A DNA stretch of 64,000 nt from CAVRTM01 sp963696105 (GTDB lineage: Bacteria; Actinomycetota; Actinomycetes; Actinomycetales; Dermatophilaceae): the NCBI GenBank assembly GCA_963696105.1, contig CAVOIP010000005.1, positions 1,550,001-1,614,000 of the forward strand, read 5' to 3'. The notes under the pieces were generated by a model. That model was not told where the DNA came from. It searched no databases and saw nothing but the letters and a program-made list of their open reading frames with translations. The position numbers and the translations under genes were made by a program. This document shows, one piece after another, positions 53,226 to 61,377 of this stretch (the first letter of the stretch is position 1; each line of letters opens with the position of its first letter).

Positions 53226-53738
53226 ATGTCCAAGCTGGCTCCGATCTCCGTGCACGACCTGGGCGGCTACCTGCGCGAGCAGCGCCAGGCCGCCCAGCTC
53301 TCGTTGCGGCAGCTCTCGGAGGTCGCCGGCGTCAGCAACCCCTACCTCTCGCAGATCGAGCGGGGACTGAAGCGGCCGAGTGCCGAGATCCTGCAGCAGC
53401 TGGCCAAGGGCCTGCGCATCTCGGCCGAGTCGCTCTACGTGCGCGCCGGGATCCTGGAGGAGCAGGCCGACCACGGGGACAGCCCCGTGGTGGACGTCCG
53501 GGCCGCGGTGCTCGCCGACCGTCGCCTGACCGACCGGCAGCGCTCGGTGCTGCTGGACGTGTACGAGTCGTTCGTCGGCGACGGCGCCACCGGCGCCGCG
53601 ACGGACGCAGCAGAGACCCCGCCGGCACGGACCGCGCCGGCCCGCAGCAGGCCGACGAAGACCCCGTCGGCCACGCCCGCACCGGCCGCCACGAAGCCGG
53701 CCCCGAAAGCCACCACCACCTCAAGGAGATCGTCATGA
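53226..53738 (+). CDS. XRE-family helix-turn-helix regulator
   Basis: 170 residues. The N-terminal HTH_3 domain reads LGGYLREQRQAAQLSLRQLS followed by EVAGVSNPYLSQIERGLKRP and SAEILQQLAKGLRIS. A short helical middle follows. The C-terminal ~55 residues are an Ala/Pro/Thr/Lys/Arg tail ending KPAPKATTTSRRSS. It is coupled by ATGA to a HbhA-like gene. The same arrangement (XRE regulator beside hbhA) occurs in mycobacteria, from memory. Confidence 0.88.
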   Translation: MSKLAPISVHDLGGYLREQRQAAQLSLRQLSEVAGVSNPYLSQIERGLKRPSAEILQQLAKGLRISAESLYVRAGILEEQADHGDSPVVDVRAAVLADRRLTDRQRSVLLDVYESFVGDGATGAATDAAETPPARTAPARSRPTKTPSATPAPAATKPAPKATTTSRRSS

Positions 53739-54400
53739 CCCTCGTCACCGACATCCGCAGGACCGTCACCGACACCACGGCCGTCTACGTCGCCGTCGGC
53801 ATCACCGACCTCGCCGTCGAGAAGGTCCGCGACGCCCGTGAGCGCGCCGCCGCCGTCCGCGCCGGCTTCTCCGTCACCGGGCTCCCGGCCCGCGTCGCCG
53901 GCCAGGCGCAGCAGGTCCCCACCCTGGCCTTCAACCGCACGCTCGAGATCGCCGGCCAGGCGCAGGAGTCCTACGACGACCTCGCCGAGCGCGGCGAGAA
54001 GCTCGTCAAGCGCCTGCGCACCCAGAAGTCCACGCAGGACCTGATCGCCCAGGCCGGGACCACCGTCCGCCTCGGCCGCGGCGCCGTCACCACGGCCCGC
54101 AAGGCCGCGGCGGAGACCCAGCGGGCCGCCCGCGCCACGCTGACCACCGGCCGCCACCAGGCCGCCGCCGCCGTCGAGACCGTCGCCGAGTCGGCGCAGG
54201 ACGAGGCCGCCACGAGCGCCAAGGCCGTGCGCGCGTCGGCTGCCGGCACCCGCAGCGCGGCCAAGCGCACGACCACGACCGCCCGCAAGCGCACCGCCTC
54301 GACCCAGCGGGCCACCAAGGCCACCGCCACCAGCGCCCGCAAGACGGCCGCCACCGCGAGCAAGGCCACCAAGACCGCCGCCACCAAGGTCGGCGACTGA
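53735..54400 (+). CDS. HbhA-like protein with Lys/Ala/Thr-rich tail
   Basis: 221 residues. N-terminal hydrophobic-amphipathic part VTDTTAVYVAVGITDLAVEKV, then a helical coiled coil (VRAGFSVTGLPARV, AQESYDDLAERGEKLVKRLR). The final ~100 residues are low-complexity, with AAKRTTTTARKRTASTQRAT and SARKTAATASKATKTAATKV repeats. The layout mirrors mycobacterial heparin-binding haemagglutinin, whose Lys-rich tail binds polyanions. In a non-pathogen the tail may bind envelope polymers or DNA; this is inference. Confidence 0.75.
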   Translation: MTLVTDIRRTVTDTTAVYVAVGITDLAVEKVRDARERAAAVRAGFSVTGLPARVAGQAQQVPTLAFNRTLEIAGQAQESYDDLAERGEKLVKRLRTQKSTQDLIAQAGTTVRLGRGAVTTARKAAAETQRAARATLTTGRHQAAAAVETVAESAQDEAATSAKAVRASAAGTRSAAKRTTTTARKRTASTQRATKATATSARKTAATASKATKTAATKVGD

Positions 54401-54436
54401 CCCATCCGCCGGGCCCGCGCCCGACGCCGCTCCACC

Positions 54437-54472
54437 GCACGGCCGGTCGACCCTGGGGTCGGCCGGCCGTGC
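54437..54472 (+). terminator. Strong hairpin after the HbhA-like gene
   Basis: 16-bp stem (gcacggccggtcgacc with one G-U pair) around a ctgg loop, 36 bases past the stop and before the asparaginase start. Confidence 0.75.
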
Positions 54473-54523
54473 CGCGTTCAACGCCCGTCCTGGCCTGGTT
54501 CCGTCCGCCGTTAGGCTCTCGCC

Positions 54524-55492
54524 GTGACCTCCCCGACCCCGTCCCTGTACGCCGCCCCGGTCCTGGCCCACGTCGTGCGCTCCGGCTTCGTGGAGTCGGT
54601 CCACCACGGCAGCGTGGTCGCCGTCGACGGTGCGGGCACGGTCCTGCTCGCGGCCGGCGACGTCACCGGGCCGACCTTCCCCCGGTCCTCCAACAAGCCG
54701 CTGCAGGCGCTCGCCATGGTGCGCGCCGGCCTCGACCTCGACGGCGAGCTGCTGGCCCTCGCGAGCGCCAGCCACTCCGGCGAGGCGTTCCACCTCGACG
54801 GCGTCCGCCGGATCCTCCACGGCGCGGGCCTGAAGGAGGACGACCTGCAGAACACCCCCGACCTGCCGTACGACGAGGCCGAGCGCCGGTCCTGGATCGC
54901 CGACGGCCGCCCGGCCAGCGCCCTGGCCCAGAACTGCTCCGGCAAGCACGCGGCGATGCTGGCGACCTGCGTCGCGAACGGCTGGGACCTCGCGACGTAC
55001 CGCGACCCGGCCCACCCGCTGCAGCAGCTCATGGCCGAGACCCTGGCCGAGCTCGCCGGTGAGCCGGTCGCGGCGACGGGCGTCGACGGGTGCGGCGCGC
55101 CGGTCATGGCGATCTCGCTGACCGGGCTGGCCAGGGCCTTCGGAAGGCTGGCGTCCGCCGCCGAGGGCACCGGCGAGGCTCGCGTGGCCCGGGCGATCAG
55201 CGCCCACCCCGAGTGGCTCGGCGGCACCCGGCGTGACGTGACCTCGCTGATCCGCGGACTGCCCGGGGCCGTGGCCAAGGACGGCGCCGAGAGCGTCTAC
55301 GCCCTCGGCCTGCCCGACGGCCGCGGCGTCGCGCTGAAGATCGCCGACGGCGGCCAGCGGGCGCGCCCGGTGGTCATGGCGGCGGCGCTGGCCCACCTCG
55401 GCATCGAGGCCGACGTGCTGGCCGAGCTCGCCCATGCGCCGGTCCTCGGTCACGGCGAGCCGGTCGGCGCCGTGGTCGCCGTCGGCCTCTGA
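54524..55492 (+). CDS. Asparaginase (L-asparaginase II / thermolabile-type family)
   Basis: Hydrolyses L-asparagine to aspartate and ammonia in related proteins. 322 residues from GTG 54524. Family segments: LAHVVRSGFVESVHHGSVVA, FPRSSNKPLQALAMV (Ser-rich active-site region), LASASHSGEAFHLDGVRRIL, QNCSGKHAAMLATC (SGKHA motif), and GVDGCGAPVMAISLTGLARA. This matches PF06089-type asparaginases, not the classical type I/II fold. GlnR upstream is a candidate regulator of a nitrogen-releasing enzyme, but I see no site. Confidence 0.9.
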   Translation: MTSPTPSLYAAPVLAHVVRSGFVESVHHGSVVAVDGAGTVLLAAGDVTGPTFPRSSNKPLQALAMVRAGLDLDGELLALASASHSGEAFHLDGVRRILHGAGLKEDDLQNTPDLPYDEAERRSWIADGRPASALAQNCSGKHAAMLATCVANGWDLATYRDPAHPLQQLMAETLAELAGEPVAATGVDGCGAPVMAISLTGLARAFGRLASAAEGTGEARVARAISAHPEWLGGTRRDVTSLIRGLPGAVAKDGAESVYALGLPDGRGVALKIADGGQRARPVVMAAALAHLGIEADVLAELAHAPVLGHGEPVGAVVAVGL

Positions 55493-55508
55493 GCCGGCGG
55501 GCTCCGCG

Positions 55509-55934
55509 GTGAGGGCGGTCCTGCAACGGGTCACCAGCGCCCGCGTGACCGTGGACGGGCAGGTGGTCGGTGCCGTCGACCGCCCGGGCCTGCTGGCCCT
55601 GGTGGCGGCCACCCACGACGACGGGCCGGAGCAGGTCGCCACCCTCGCCCGCAAGATCGCCGAGCTGCGCATCCTGCGGGACGAGCGGTCCGTGACCGAC
55701 TGTGCCGCCCCGGTGCTCGTGGTCAGCCAGTTCACGCTCTACGCCGACACCCGCAAGGGCCGGCGCCCGTCCTGGAGCGACGCCGCGCCCGCGTCGGTGG
55801 CCGAGCCCCTCGTCGAGGCCGTCGTGGAGGCCCTGCGGCAGCGCGGGGTCGAGGTGGCGACCGGGCGGTTCGGGGCCATGATGGCGGTCGAACTGGTCAA
55901 CGACGGCCCGTTCACGCTCGTCCTGGACGTCTGA
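55509..55934 (+). CDS. dtd: D-aminoacyl-tRNA deacylase
   Basis: Proofreading enzyme that removes D-amino acids from tRNA. 141 residues from GTG 55509: VRAVLQRVTSARVTVDGQVV at the start. The active-site motif SQFTLYADTRKGRRPSW is complete. The second motif, normally NxGPxT, appears as NDGPFT near the C-terminus, with FGAMMAVELV before it. Family length is exact. Confidence 0.95.
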   Translation: MRAVLQRVTSARVTVDGQVVGAVDRPGLLALVAATHDDGPEQVATLARKIAELRILRDERSVTDCAAPVLVVSQFTLYADTRKGRRPSWSDAAPASVAEPLVEAVVEALRQRGVEVATGRFGAMMAVELVNDGPFTLVLDV

Positions 55935-55968
55935 GACGCAACACCGCTCGTCCCCGTACGCTGGACCC

Positions 55969-56295
55969 ATGGGAATGGGTGTCGTGGGAAGCCTGCAGTA
56001 CTACATCGCGCTGCTGCTGGGGCTCGCCGCCCTCGCGATGGAGGTGTTCGCGCTGATCGACGCGCTGCGGCACCGCTCGGAGGCGTTCACCGCCGCCGGC
56101 AAGCTGACCAAGCAGATCTGGACGATCATCCTCGTGGTCGCCGTGGCGATCGGCTTCGTGACCGCACAGAACCCCCTCGGCATCGGCATCCTGCCGGTGG
56201 TCGCCGCCGCGGTGTACCTCGCCGACGTCCGGCCCGCCCTGCGGCGGATCAGCGGCCGCGGGGCCTCCGGCAACGGCTCCTACGGCTCCTGGTGA
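55969..56295 (+). CDS. DUF2516 family membrane protein
   Basis: 108 residues with three hydrophobic segments: YYIALLLGLAALAMEVFALI, then WTIILVVAVAIGFVT and IGILPVVAAAVYLADVRPAL. A Gly/Ser tail ends GNGSYGSW. The layout (DALRHRSEAFTAAGKLTKQ between helices one and two) is that of DUF2516, an actinobacterial family of unknown role. Its stop overlaps the GTG of the next gene. Confidence 0.85.
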   Translation: MGMGVVGSLQYYIALLLGLAALAMEVFALIDALRHRSEAFTAAGKLTKQIWTIILVVAVAIGFVTAQNPLGIGILPVVAAAVYLADVRPALRRISGRGASGNGSYGSW

Positions 56296-57110
56296 CCCTG
56301 ACCTCCTCCGGTCCGCTGACGTCCCTGCTCGACGGTCCCGACGGCGGCCTCGAGGTCATGACCACCGGGTCCGGGCTGCCCTCCACCGTCTTCGCCCACG
56401 GGCTCGCCGGGTCGATCGAGACCACCCGGCCGTTCGGGTCCGGGGTCGCGGGCAGCCGCACCTTCTTCCACTTCCGCGGCCACGGCGCGTCCGCCGCCCC
56501 CGAGAGCGACTGGACGTACGCCGCCCTGGCCGGCGAGCTGGAGGCGGTGGCCGGCCATGTGCGGGCCACCCGGGCGCTCGGGGTCAGCATGGGCGCCGGC
56601 GCGCTGTGCGCGCTGCTCGAGCGGGAGCCCGACCGGTTCGAGCGTCTGGTGCTCGTGATCCCGGCCGTGGTCGACCGGCCACGCAGCGACGCGGCGCTCG
56701 ACCGGCTGGTGGCCATGGCGCAGTGCGCCGACGAGCGCGACGTCGAGGGGATGACCCGGTTGTTGCTGGAGGAGCAGCCCGTCGCGGTCCGCAGCCAGCC
56801 CGCCGTGCGGGTGTGGTGCCGGCGGCAGGCGAGCACCCTGGTCGGCACCGCCGTCTCCCGCGCGCTGCGGGCGCTACCGGGCGCCGTACCGCTCTCCGAC
56901 GCCGGGGTCCTGGCGGCCGTGACCGCGCCCACGCTGGTCCTGGCGCAGGAGGACGACCCCGCGCACCCGGTGTGGGTCGCCGAGCACCTGGCGCAGGCCC
57001 TGCCGTCGGCGCGGCTGGAGGTGCTACCGGCAGGTGGCATCATGTGGCGTCACCGCAAAACCGTCCGTGACCTCATTGGAGCGTTCCTGTCCGAGGGCGC
57101 TGCCGGCTAG
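56292..57110 (+). CDS. Alpha/beta-hydrolase
   Basis: 272 residues, GTG start overlapping the DUF2516 stop (GTGA). Alpha/beta fold with HGLAGSIETTRPFG (oxyanion turn), the FFHFRGHGAS segment and the nucleophile elbow GVSMGAGALCALL (G-x-S-x-G). The acid and His lie in APTLVLAQEDDPAHPVW and the C-terminus, although the His is replaced by GGIMWRHRK context and not certain. Substrate unknown. No lid domain is evident. Confidence 0.85.
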   Translation: MTLTSSGPLTSLLDGPDGGLEVMTTGSGLPSTVFAHGLAGSIETTRPFGSGVAGSRTFFHFRGHGASAAPESDWTYAALAGELEAVAGHVRATRALGVSMGAGALCALLEREPDRFERLVLVIPAVVDRPRSDAALDRLVAMAQCADERDVEGMTRLLLEEQPVAVRSQPAVRVWCRRQASTLVGTAVSRALRALPGAVPLSDAGVLAAVTAPTLVLAQEDDPAHPVWVAEHLAQALPSARLEVLPAGGIMWRHRKTVRDLIGAFLSEGAAG

Positions 57111-57158
57111 GGCACCATGGCAGCAGACGGGAACCAACGTCCGACCGTGAGGAGAAAC

Positions 57159-57542
57159 ATGTCCATCGTCGCGCGCAACCGCAGCCTCGAGGTCTTTGTC
57201 AACGAGCGCCCGTGGGGCCAGTTCGAGCAGTTCGTGTCCAACGAGATGTGCACGGTCAAGATCATCACCGTGCAGCCGGGGCACCGCCTGTCCCTGCAGA
57301 CGCACGGCCACCGCGACGAGATGTGGCAGGTCCTCGACGTGCCGATCGACGTCCAGGTTGACGACGAGTCCTGGGTAGCGCAGGTCGGTGAGCGGGTCTG
57401 GGTGCCGCAGGGTGCCCGGCACCGGATGGGCAACAGCGGCACCGAGCCGGGCCGCCTGCTCGAGATCGCGTTCGGCAACTTCGACGAGCGCGACATCGAG
57501 CGGCTGCACGACGACTACGCGCGGCCTCCGCAACAGGCCTGA
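57159..57542 (+). CDS. Stand-alone mannose-6-phosphate isomerase type II-like cupin
   Basis: 127 residues. A strong gaggag site fixes ATG 57159 over the upstream ATG 57117. Cupin domain of the type found at the C-terminus of bifunctional mannose-1-phosphate guanylyltransferase/phosphomannose isomerase: ERPWGQFEQFVSNEMCTVKI, ITVQPGHRLSLQTHGHRDEMW (metal-binding H-x-H...E) and VWVPQGARHRMGNSGTEPGR. Here only the isomerase-like part is present, so the partner domain must be elsewhere. Confidence 0.85.
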   Translation: MSIVARNRSLEVFVNERPWGQFEQFVSNEMCTVKIITVQPGHRLSLQTHGHRDEMWQVLDVPIDVQVDDESWVAQVGERVWVPQGARHRMGNSGTEPGRLLEIAFGNFDERDIERLHDDYARPPQQA

Positions 57543-57576
57543 GCGCGACGCGGAGAACAAGGCGCGGAACCACGAC

Positions 57577-57608
57577 GAAGGCCGGGCGACCCGCATCGCC
57601 CGGCCTTC
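57577..57608 (+). terminator. Bidirectional hairpin between cupin and methyltransferase genes
   Basis: Perfect 13-bp stem gaaggccgggcga with a six-base loop, between convergent genes. The aa/tt ends allow use in both directions. Confidence 0.8.
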
Positions 57609-57669
57609 GTGCTGCGCGGCCGCGCCCACCCCGCGGCACCAGGCCCGGTCCGCCCAGTGCGGGGCCGGC

Positions 57670-58464
57670 TCAGCGCGGGGCGACCGCGGACCACGCCACG
57701 GTCAGCTCGCCCAGCCGCCAGCGCGCCGGCCCGTCCAGCAGCGGCCAGCCCTCGCCGCGCACCGCCGCGGCAGTGGCGAGGAACCGCTGCCGCGCGCCGT
57801 ACGACGCGTGCGGCGCCTGCCGTGCCCATGCCCCGTCCAGCGCGGTGAGGAAGGCGTGGATGCGCTCGCCCGGCACGTTGCGGTGGATCAGCGCCTTGGG
57901 CAGCCGCTCGGCCACGTCCGAGGGGCGTTGCAGCCCGGACAGGCGCAACGACAGGCTCAGCGAGCGCGGGCCGTCGGCCTCGACCGCCACCCAGGTACTG
58001 CGCCGGCCGAGCTCGTCGCAGGTGCCGTCGACCAGCAGGCCGCCGGGCGCGAGCCGTTGGCGCACGGTCGCCCAGGCGCCCGCGACCTCGCCCTCGTCGT
58101 ACTGGCGCAGCACGTTGAAGGCCCGCACGACGGTCGGCTCGGCGCCGCCGGGCAGCGGCACCTCGAACCCACCGACCAGGAACGTCAGCCCCTCCCGCTC
58201 CAGCGGCCGCGCGGCCTGTACCCGCGCGGGGTCGATCTCGATGCCGACCACCTCGGTGTCGGCGCGGACCCGCCGAAGGCGCGCGTGCAGCTCGACCGCG
58301 GTGACCGGCGAGGCGCCGTACCCGAGGTCGACCACGACGGGTGCTGACACCGGTCGGCGCAGACGCCAGCCCTGCGGCCCGGACAGCCAGCGGTCCACGC
58401 GGCGCAGCCGGTTGGGGTTGGTCGTGCCCCGGGTGATGGTGCCGACCGGCCGCTGCGTTGCCAC
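57670..58464 (-). CDS. SAM-dependent methyltransferase-like protein
   Basis: 264 residues from GTG 58464. Rossmann-type SAM site: APVVVDLGYGASPVTAVELH (motif I, here DLGYG) and TEVVGIEIDPARVQAARPL (motif II acidic loop). GGLLVDGTCDELGRRSTWVA is the later strand. C-terminal half is family-specific and without known signature. Actinobacterial proteins of this type are common and uncharacterised. Divergent from the anchored protein at 58.5 kb. Confidence 0.75.
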   Translation of the reverse strand: MATQRPVGTITRGTTNPNRLRRVDRWLSGPQGWRLRRPVSAPVVVDLGYGASPVTAVELHARLRRVRADTEVVGIEIDPARVQAARPLEREGLTFLVGGFEVPLPGGAEPTVVRAFNVLRQYDEGEVAGAWATVRQRLAPGGLLVDGTCDELGRRSTWVAVEADGPRSLSLSLRLSGLQRPSDVAERLPKALIHRNVPGERIHAFLTALDGAWARQAPHASYGARQRFLATAAAVRGEGWPLLDGPARWRLGELTVAWSAVAPR

Positions 58465-58538
58465 GTCCGGCAGGGTATGCCGAGCCGCGGGGCGGCCGGC
58501 CGCGCGGTGGCAGGGCCCGGCGTGCATAGGGTGAGCCT

Positions 58539-59315
58539 GTGGTCAGCGGCAGGCGGAGCAGGAGCGTCCGGTTCCTCGTGGTGGTGCTCGCCGCCGTCGC
58601 GGTCCTCGGCCTCGGCGCCTTCGGTCGCCGGCTCTTCGACCTGCGCTCCCCGGTGGTGGACGTCCAGCCGCGCCTGCTCCAGGTCGCCATGAAGGCACGC
58701 GGCGTCATCACCCTCGGCGACGGGTTGACCGTGTCGATGTACGCGGCGGGCCTGCGGGTGCAGCGGCAGGAGCAGCTGGCGTTCGAGACGGTCGTGCAGG
58801 GGTCGCTCGTCTCGGCCGCCCGGGGGCACCTGGAGGGACGCGGTGCGGACCGCCGCGAGCACCTGGACGCGACCTACGACAACGTGCGGATCGACAGCGT
58901 CGAGGCCTCGGCGCGCGGCGCGACGTACCGGGGGGTCGTCTTCGACGACGAGCGGCGCTCGCTGCCGCTGACGCTCACCGCGACCCGGGTGCAGCACCGC
59001 GTCGACCTGCAGTTCACGGTGCCGGGGGCCGACCTGGTGGTGGTGCACGCCGCCCGGCAGGCGCTGACCGTGGGGCTGGCGCCGCGGTTGCCGGCGCGCA
59101 ACCTGGGCGGGCGGGTGTGGTGGGCCGCGCCGCAGACCGGCCCGGACCAGCCGGCGTTCACGACACTGCTCGGCTTCCCGGTGGGGACCGACGCGCCGTA
59201 CCCCACCGCGCTGGACCTGCGGCAGGTGGCGCGCAACGAAATACACGTGTGGGGTCCGGCGTTGCGCCTCTCGATCCACCCGTACCGCCCCAACCCGCTC
59301 CAGGAGGCCGAATGA
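58539..59315 (+). CDS. Membrane-anchored protein, possibly DUF2993-like
   Basis: 258 residues from GTG 58539. Basic start, one signal-anchor helix (FLVVVLAAVAVLGLGAF), then an extracytoplasmic beta-rich domain with LGDGLTVSMYAAGLRVQRQE and a repeated strand pattern. The shape recalls DUF2993 envelope proteins, but I see no decisive motif. Its stop overlaps the mshA start (ATGA), so it is coupled to mycothiol synthesis by position only. Confidence 0.65.
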   Translation: MVSGRRSRSVRFLVVVLAAVAVLGLGAFGRRLFDLRSPVVDVQPRLLQVAMKARGVITLGDGLTVSMYAAGLRVQRQEQLAFETVVQGSLVSAARGHLEGRGADRREHLDATYDNVRIDSVEASARGATYRGVVFDDERRSLPLTLTATRVQHRVDLQFTVPGADLVVVHAARQALTVGLAPRLPARNLGGRVWWAAPQTGPDQPAFTTLLGFPVGTDAPYPTALDLRQVARNEIHVWGPALRLSIHPYRPNPLQEAE

Positions 59316-60619
59316 CGGCTGTGCCGGGGCTGCGCCGGATGGCGATGCTGAGCGTGCACACCTCCCCGCTGGAGCAACCGGGGACGGGGGACGCGGGCGG
59401 CCTGAACGTGTACGTGGTGGAGACCGCGAGGCGCCTGGCCGGCCGGGGTGTCGAGGTGGACGTGTTCACCCGGGCGACCACCGGCGGGATGCCCGCTGAG
59501 CAGGAGCTGGCGCCCGGGGTGGTGGTGCGCCACGTCACCGCCGGGCCGTACGAGGGGCTGGGCAAGCAGGACCTGCCGGGGCAGCTGTGCGCGTTCGCGG
59601 CCGGCGTGATGCGCGCCGAGGCGGCCCGGCCCGAGGGGTGGTACGACCTCGTCCACTCCCACTACTGGCTCTCCGGGCAGGTCGGCTGGCTGGCCGCGGA
59701 CCGCTGGCGGGTGCCGCTGGTGCACACGATGCACACGATGGCGCGGGTCAAGAACGCCCAGCTCGCCGAGGGAGACACCCCCGAGCCGCCCGGCCGCGAG
59801 ATCGGCGAGGCCCAGGTCGTCGAGGCCGCCGACCGGCTGGTGGCCAACACCGACGAGGAAGCGCGCCAGCTGGTGGAGCTGTACGACGCCGACCCGGCCC
59901 GCGTGCGGGTGGTGCCGCCCGGGGTGGACCTCGAGGTGTTCACCCCGGGGGACCGGGCCGGGGCCCGTCGTGCGGTCGGGCTGCCCGCGGATGCCGGGGT
60001 GCTGCTGTTCGTGGGCCGGATCCAGCCGCTGAAGGCGCCGGACGTGCTGCTGCATGCGGCCGCGGACCTGCTGGCGCGCCGTCCGGGGCTGCGCTCCTCC
60101 CTGGTCGTGGCCGTGCTCGGCGGCCCCAGCGGCACCGGTATGGACACGCCTCGCCTCCTGCAGCAGCTGGCCGGCCGGTTGGGGATCGAGGCCCAGGTCC
60201 GCTTCGTGCCGCCGGTCGACCGTGCCCGCCTGGTGCAGTGGTACCGCAGCGCGGACCTGGTCGCGGTCCCGTCGTACAACGAGTCGTTCGGGCTGGTGGC
60301 CATCGAGGCCCAGGCCAGCGGTACGCCGGTCGTGGCCGCCGCCGTCGGTGGGCTACCGACCGCCGTCGGCGACGCCGGGGTGCTCGTGCCCGACCACGAG
60401 ACGCGCAGCTGGAGCCGGGCGCTGGAGGGCCTCCTGGACGACGATGCGCGCCGGGCCGAGCTCGCGGGCCGGGCCGTCCGCCATGCGTCGCAGTTCGGCT
60501 GGGAGCACACGACCGACCAGCTGATGGACGTCTACGGCGAGGCGATCGAGGCCCGCCACCAGGGCCCCGCAGGCCTGGTCCTCCCGCCGTCCGGTGCCCC
60601 CACCGCCGTCGTTCCCTGA
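59312..60619 (+). CDS. mshA: D-inositol-3-phosphate glycosyltransferase
   Basis: First mycothiol step: transfer of GlcNAc from UDP-GlcNAc to inositol 3-phosphate. 435 residues, GT4/GT-B. N-terminal MSVHTSPLEQPG-like MLSVHTSPLEQPGTGDAGGL and NVYVVETARRLAGRGVEVDV are specific for MshA, as are HSHYWLSGQVGWL and HTMHTMARVKNAQLAEGD. C-terminal donor site: FVGRIQPLKAPDVLLHA and SYNESFGLVAIEAQASGTPV. ATG overlaps the upstream stop. Confidence 0.95.
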   Translation: MTAVPGLRRMAMLSVHTSPLEQPGTGDAGGLNVYVVETARRLAGRGVEVDVFTRATTGGMPAEQELAPGVVVRHVTAGPYEGLGKQDLPGQLCAFAAGVMRAEAARPEGWYDLVHSHYWLSGQVGWLAADRWRVPLVHTMHTMARVKNAQLAEGDTPEPPGREIGEAQVVEAADRLVANTDEEARQLVELYDADPARVRVVPPGVDLEVFTPGDRAGARRAVGLPADAGVLLFVGRIQPLKAPDVLLHAAADLLARRPGLRSSLVVAVLGGPSGTGMDTPRLLQQLAGRLGIEAQVRFVPPVDRARLVQWYRSADLVAVPSYNESFGLVAIEAQASGTPVVAAAVGGLPTAVGDAGVLVPDHETRSWSRALEGLLDDDARRAELAGRAVRHASQFGWEHTTDQLMDVYGEAIEARHQGPAGLVLPPSGAPTAVVP

Positions 60620-60665
60620 CCGTACGTCGCCGACCCAACCGCCGCCCGGCCGCAGCCCTCCACCC

Positions 60666-60736
60666 GGCTTTGTGCCACTCAGTCGGCGAACCGGGCGTTC
60701 GCGGCCCCGCATTCGCCGATCCACCGGCACGAAGTC
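60666..60736. repeat. ~71-bp palindromic intergenic repeat, copy 6
   Basis: Left arm ggctttgtgccactcagtcg, right arm attcgccgat to ggcacgaagtc. It lies between mshA and the YbjN-like gene, 47 bases after the mshA stop. Confidence 0.8.
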
Positions 60737-60779
60737 GGCCGGAAGGGCCGGGCGGGCTGACGCTGGCTAGCATGCCGGG

Positions 60780-61367
60780 ATGAGTCGAGCCGAGCAGGTC
60801 GAGGGCGAGATCCGGGCTTTCCTGGACGAGGCCGGGCTGCCGTGGGAGCTGGGCGGCCGGCCCGGCGAGCTCGTCGTGACGCTGCCCGGCGACCAGAAGC
60901 TGCGCACCGTCTGCTCGCTCGTGGTCGCCGACCAGTCGTTGTCCGTCTCGGCCTTCGTCATCCGCAACCCGGACGAGAGCCACGAGGCGGTCTACCGCTA
61001 CCTCCTGCGCCGGAACCTGCGCCTGCCCGGCCTCGCCTATGCCATCGACCCGGTGGGTGACGTCTACGTGACCGGCCGGGTCCCGCTGGCCGGGGTGGAC
61101 GCGGCGTACCTCGACCAGGTGCTGGGGGTCGTCCTGGACGCGGCCGACGGCGCGTTCAACGAGCTGCTGGCCCTCGGCTTCCTCGAGTCGATGAAGAAGG
61201 AGTGGGCCTGGCGGGTGTCACGGGGGGAGTCGACCCGCAACCTGGACGCCTTCGCCCACCTGCTCCAGCCGCAGGAGGCTCCCACCACCGAAGGGGACGA
61301 CGCGGCCTCGCGGCTGCCGGACCCGGGAAGCCCGGGCAGCCCGGGCAGCACCAAGGCCGCGTCCTAG
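60780..61367 (+). CDS. YbjN-domain protein
   Basis: 195 residues. VEGEIRAFLDEAGLPWELGG and LRTVCSLVVADQSLSVSAFV form the first half of the YbjN/type-III-chaperone-like fold. YRYLLRRNLRLPGLAYAIDP, VTGRVPLAGVDAAYLDQVLG and NELLALGF complete it. In actinomycetes this gene usually sits between mshA and gpmA, as here. Role unknown. An extension rich in Ser/Pro/Gly follows the domain. Confidence 0.85.
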   Translation: MSRAEQVEGEIRAFLDEAGLPWELGGRPGELVVTLPGDQKLRTVCSLVVADQSLSVSAFVIRNPDESHEAVYRYLLRRNLRLPGLAYAIDPVGDVYVTGRVPLAGVDAAYLDQVLGVVLDAADGAFNELLALGFLESMKKEWAWRVSRGESTRNLDAFAHLLQPQEAPTTEGDDAASRLPDPGSPGSPGSTKAAS

Positions 61368-61377
61368 ACTGCCGGCC

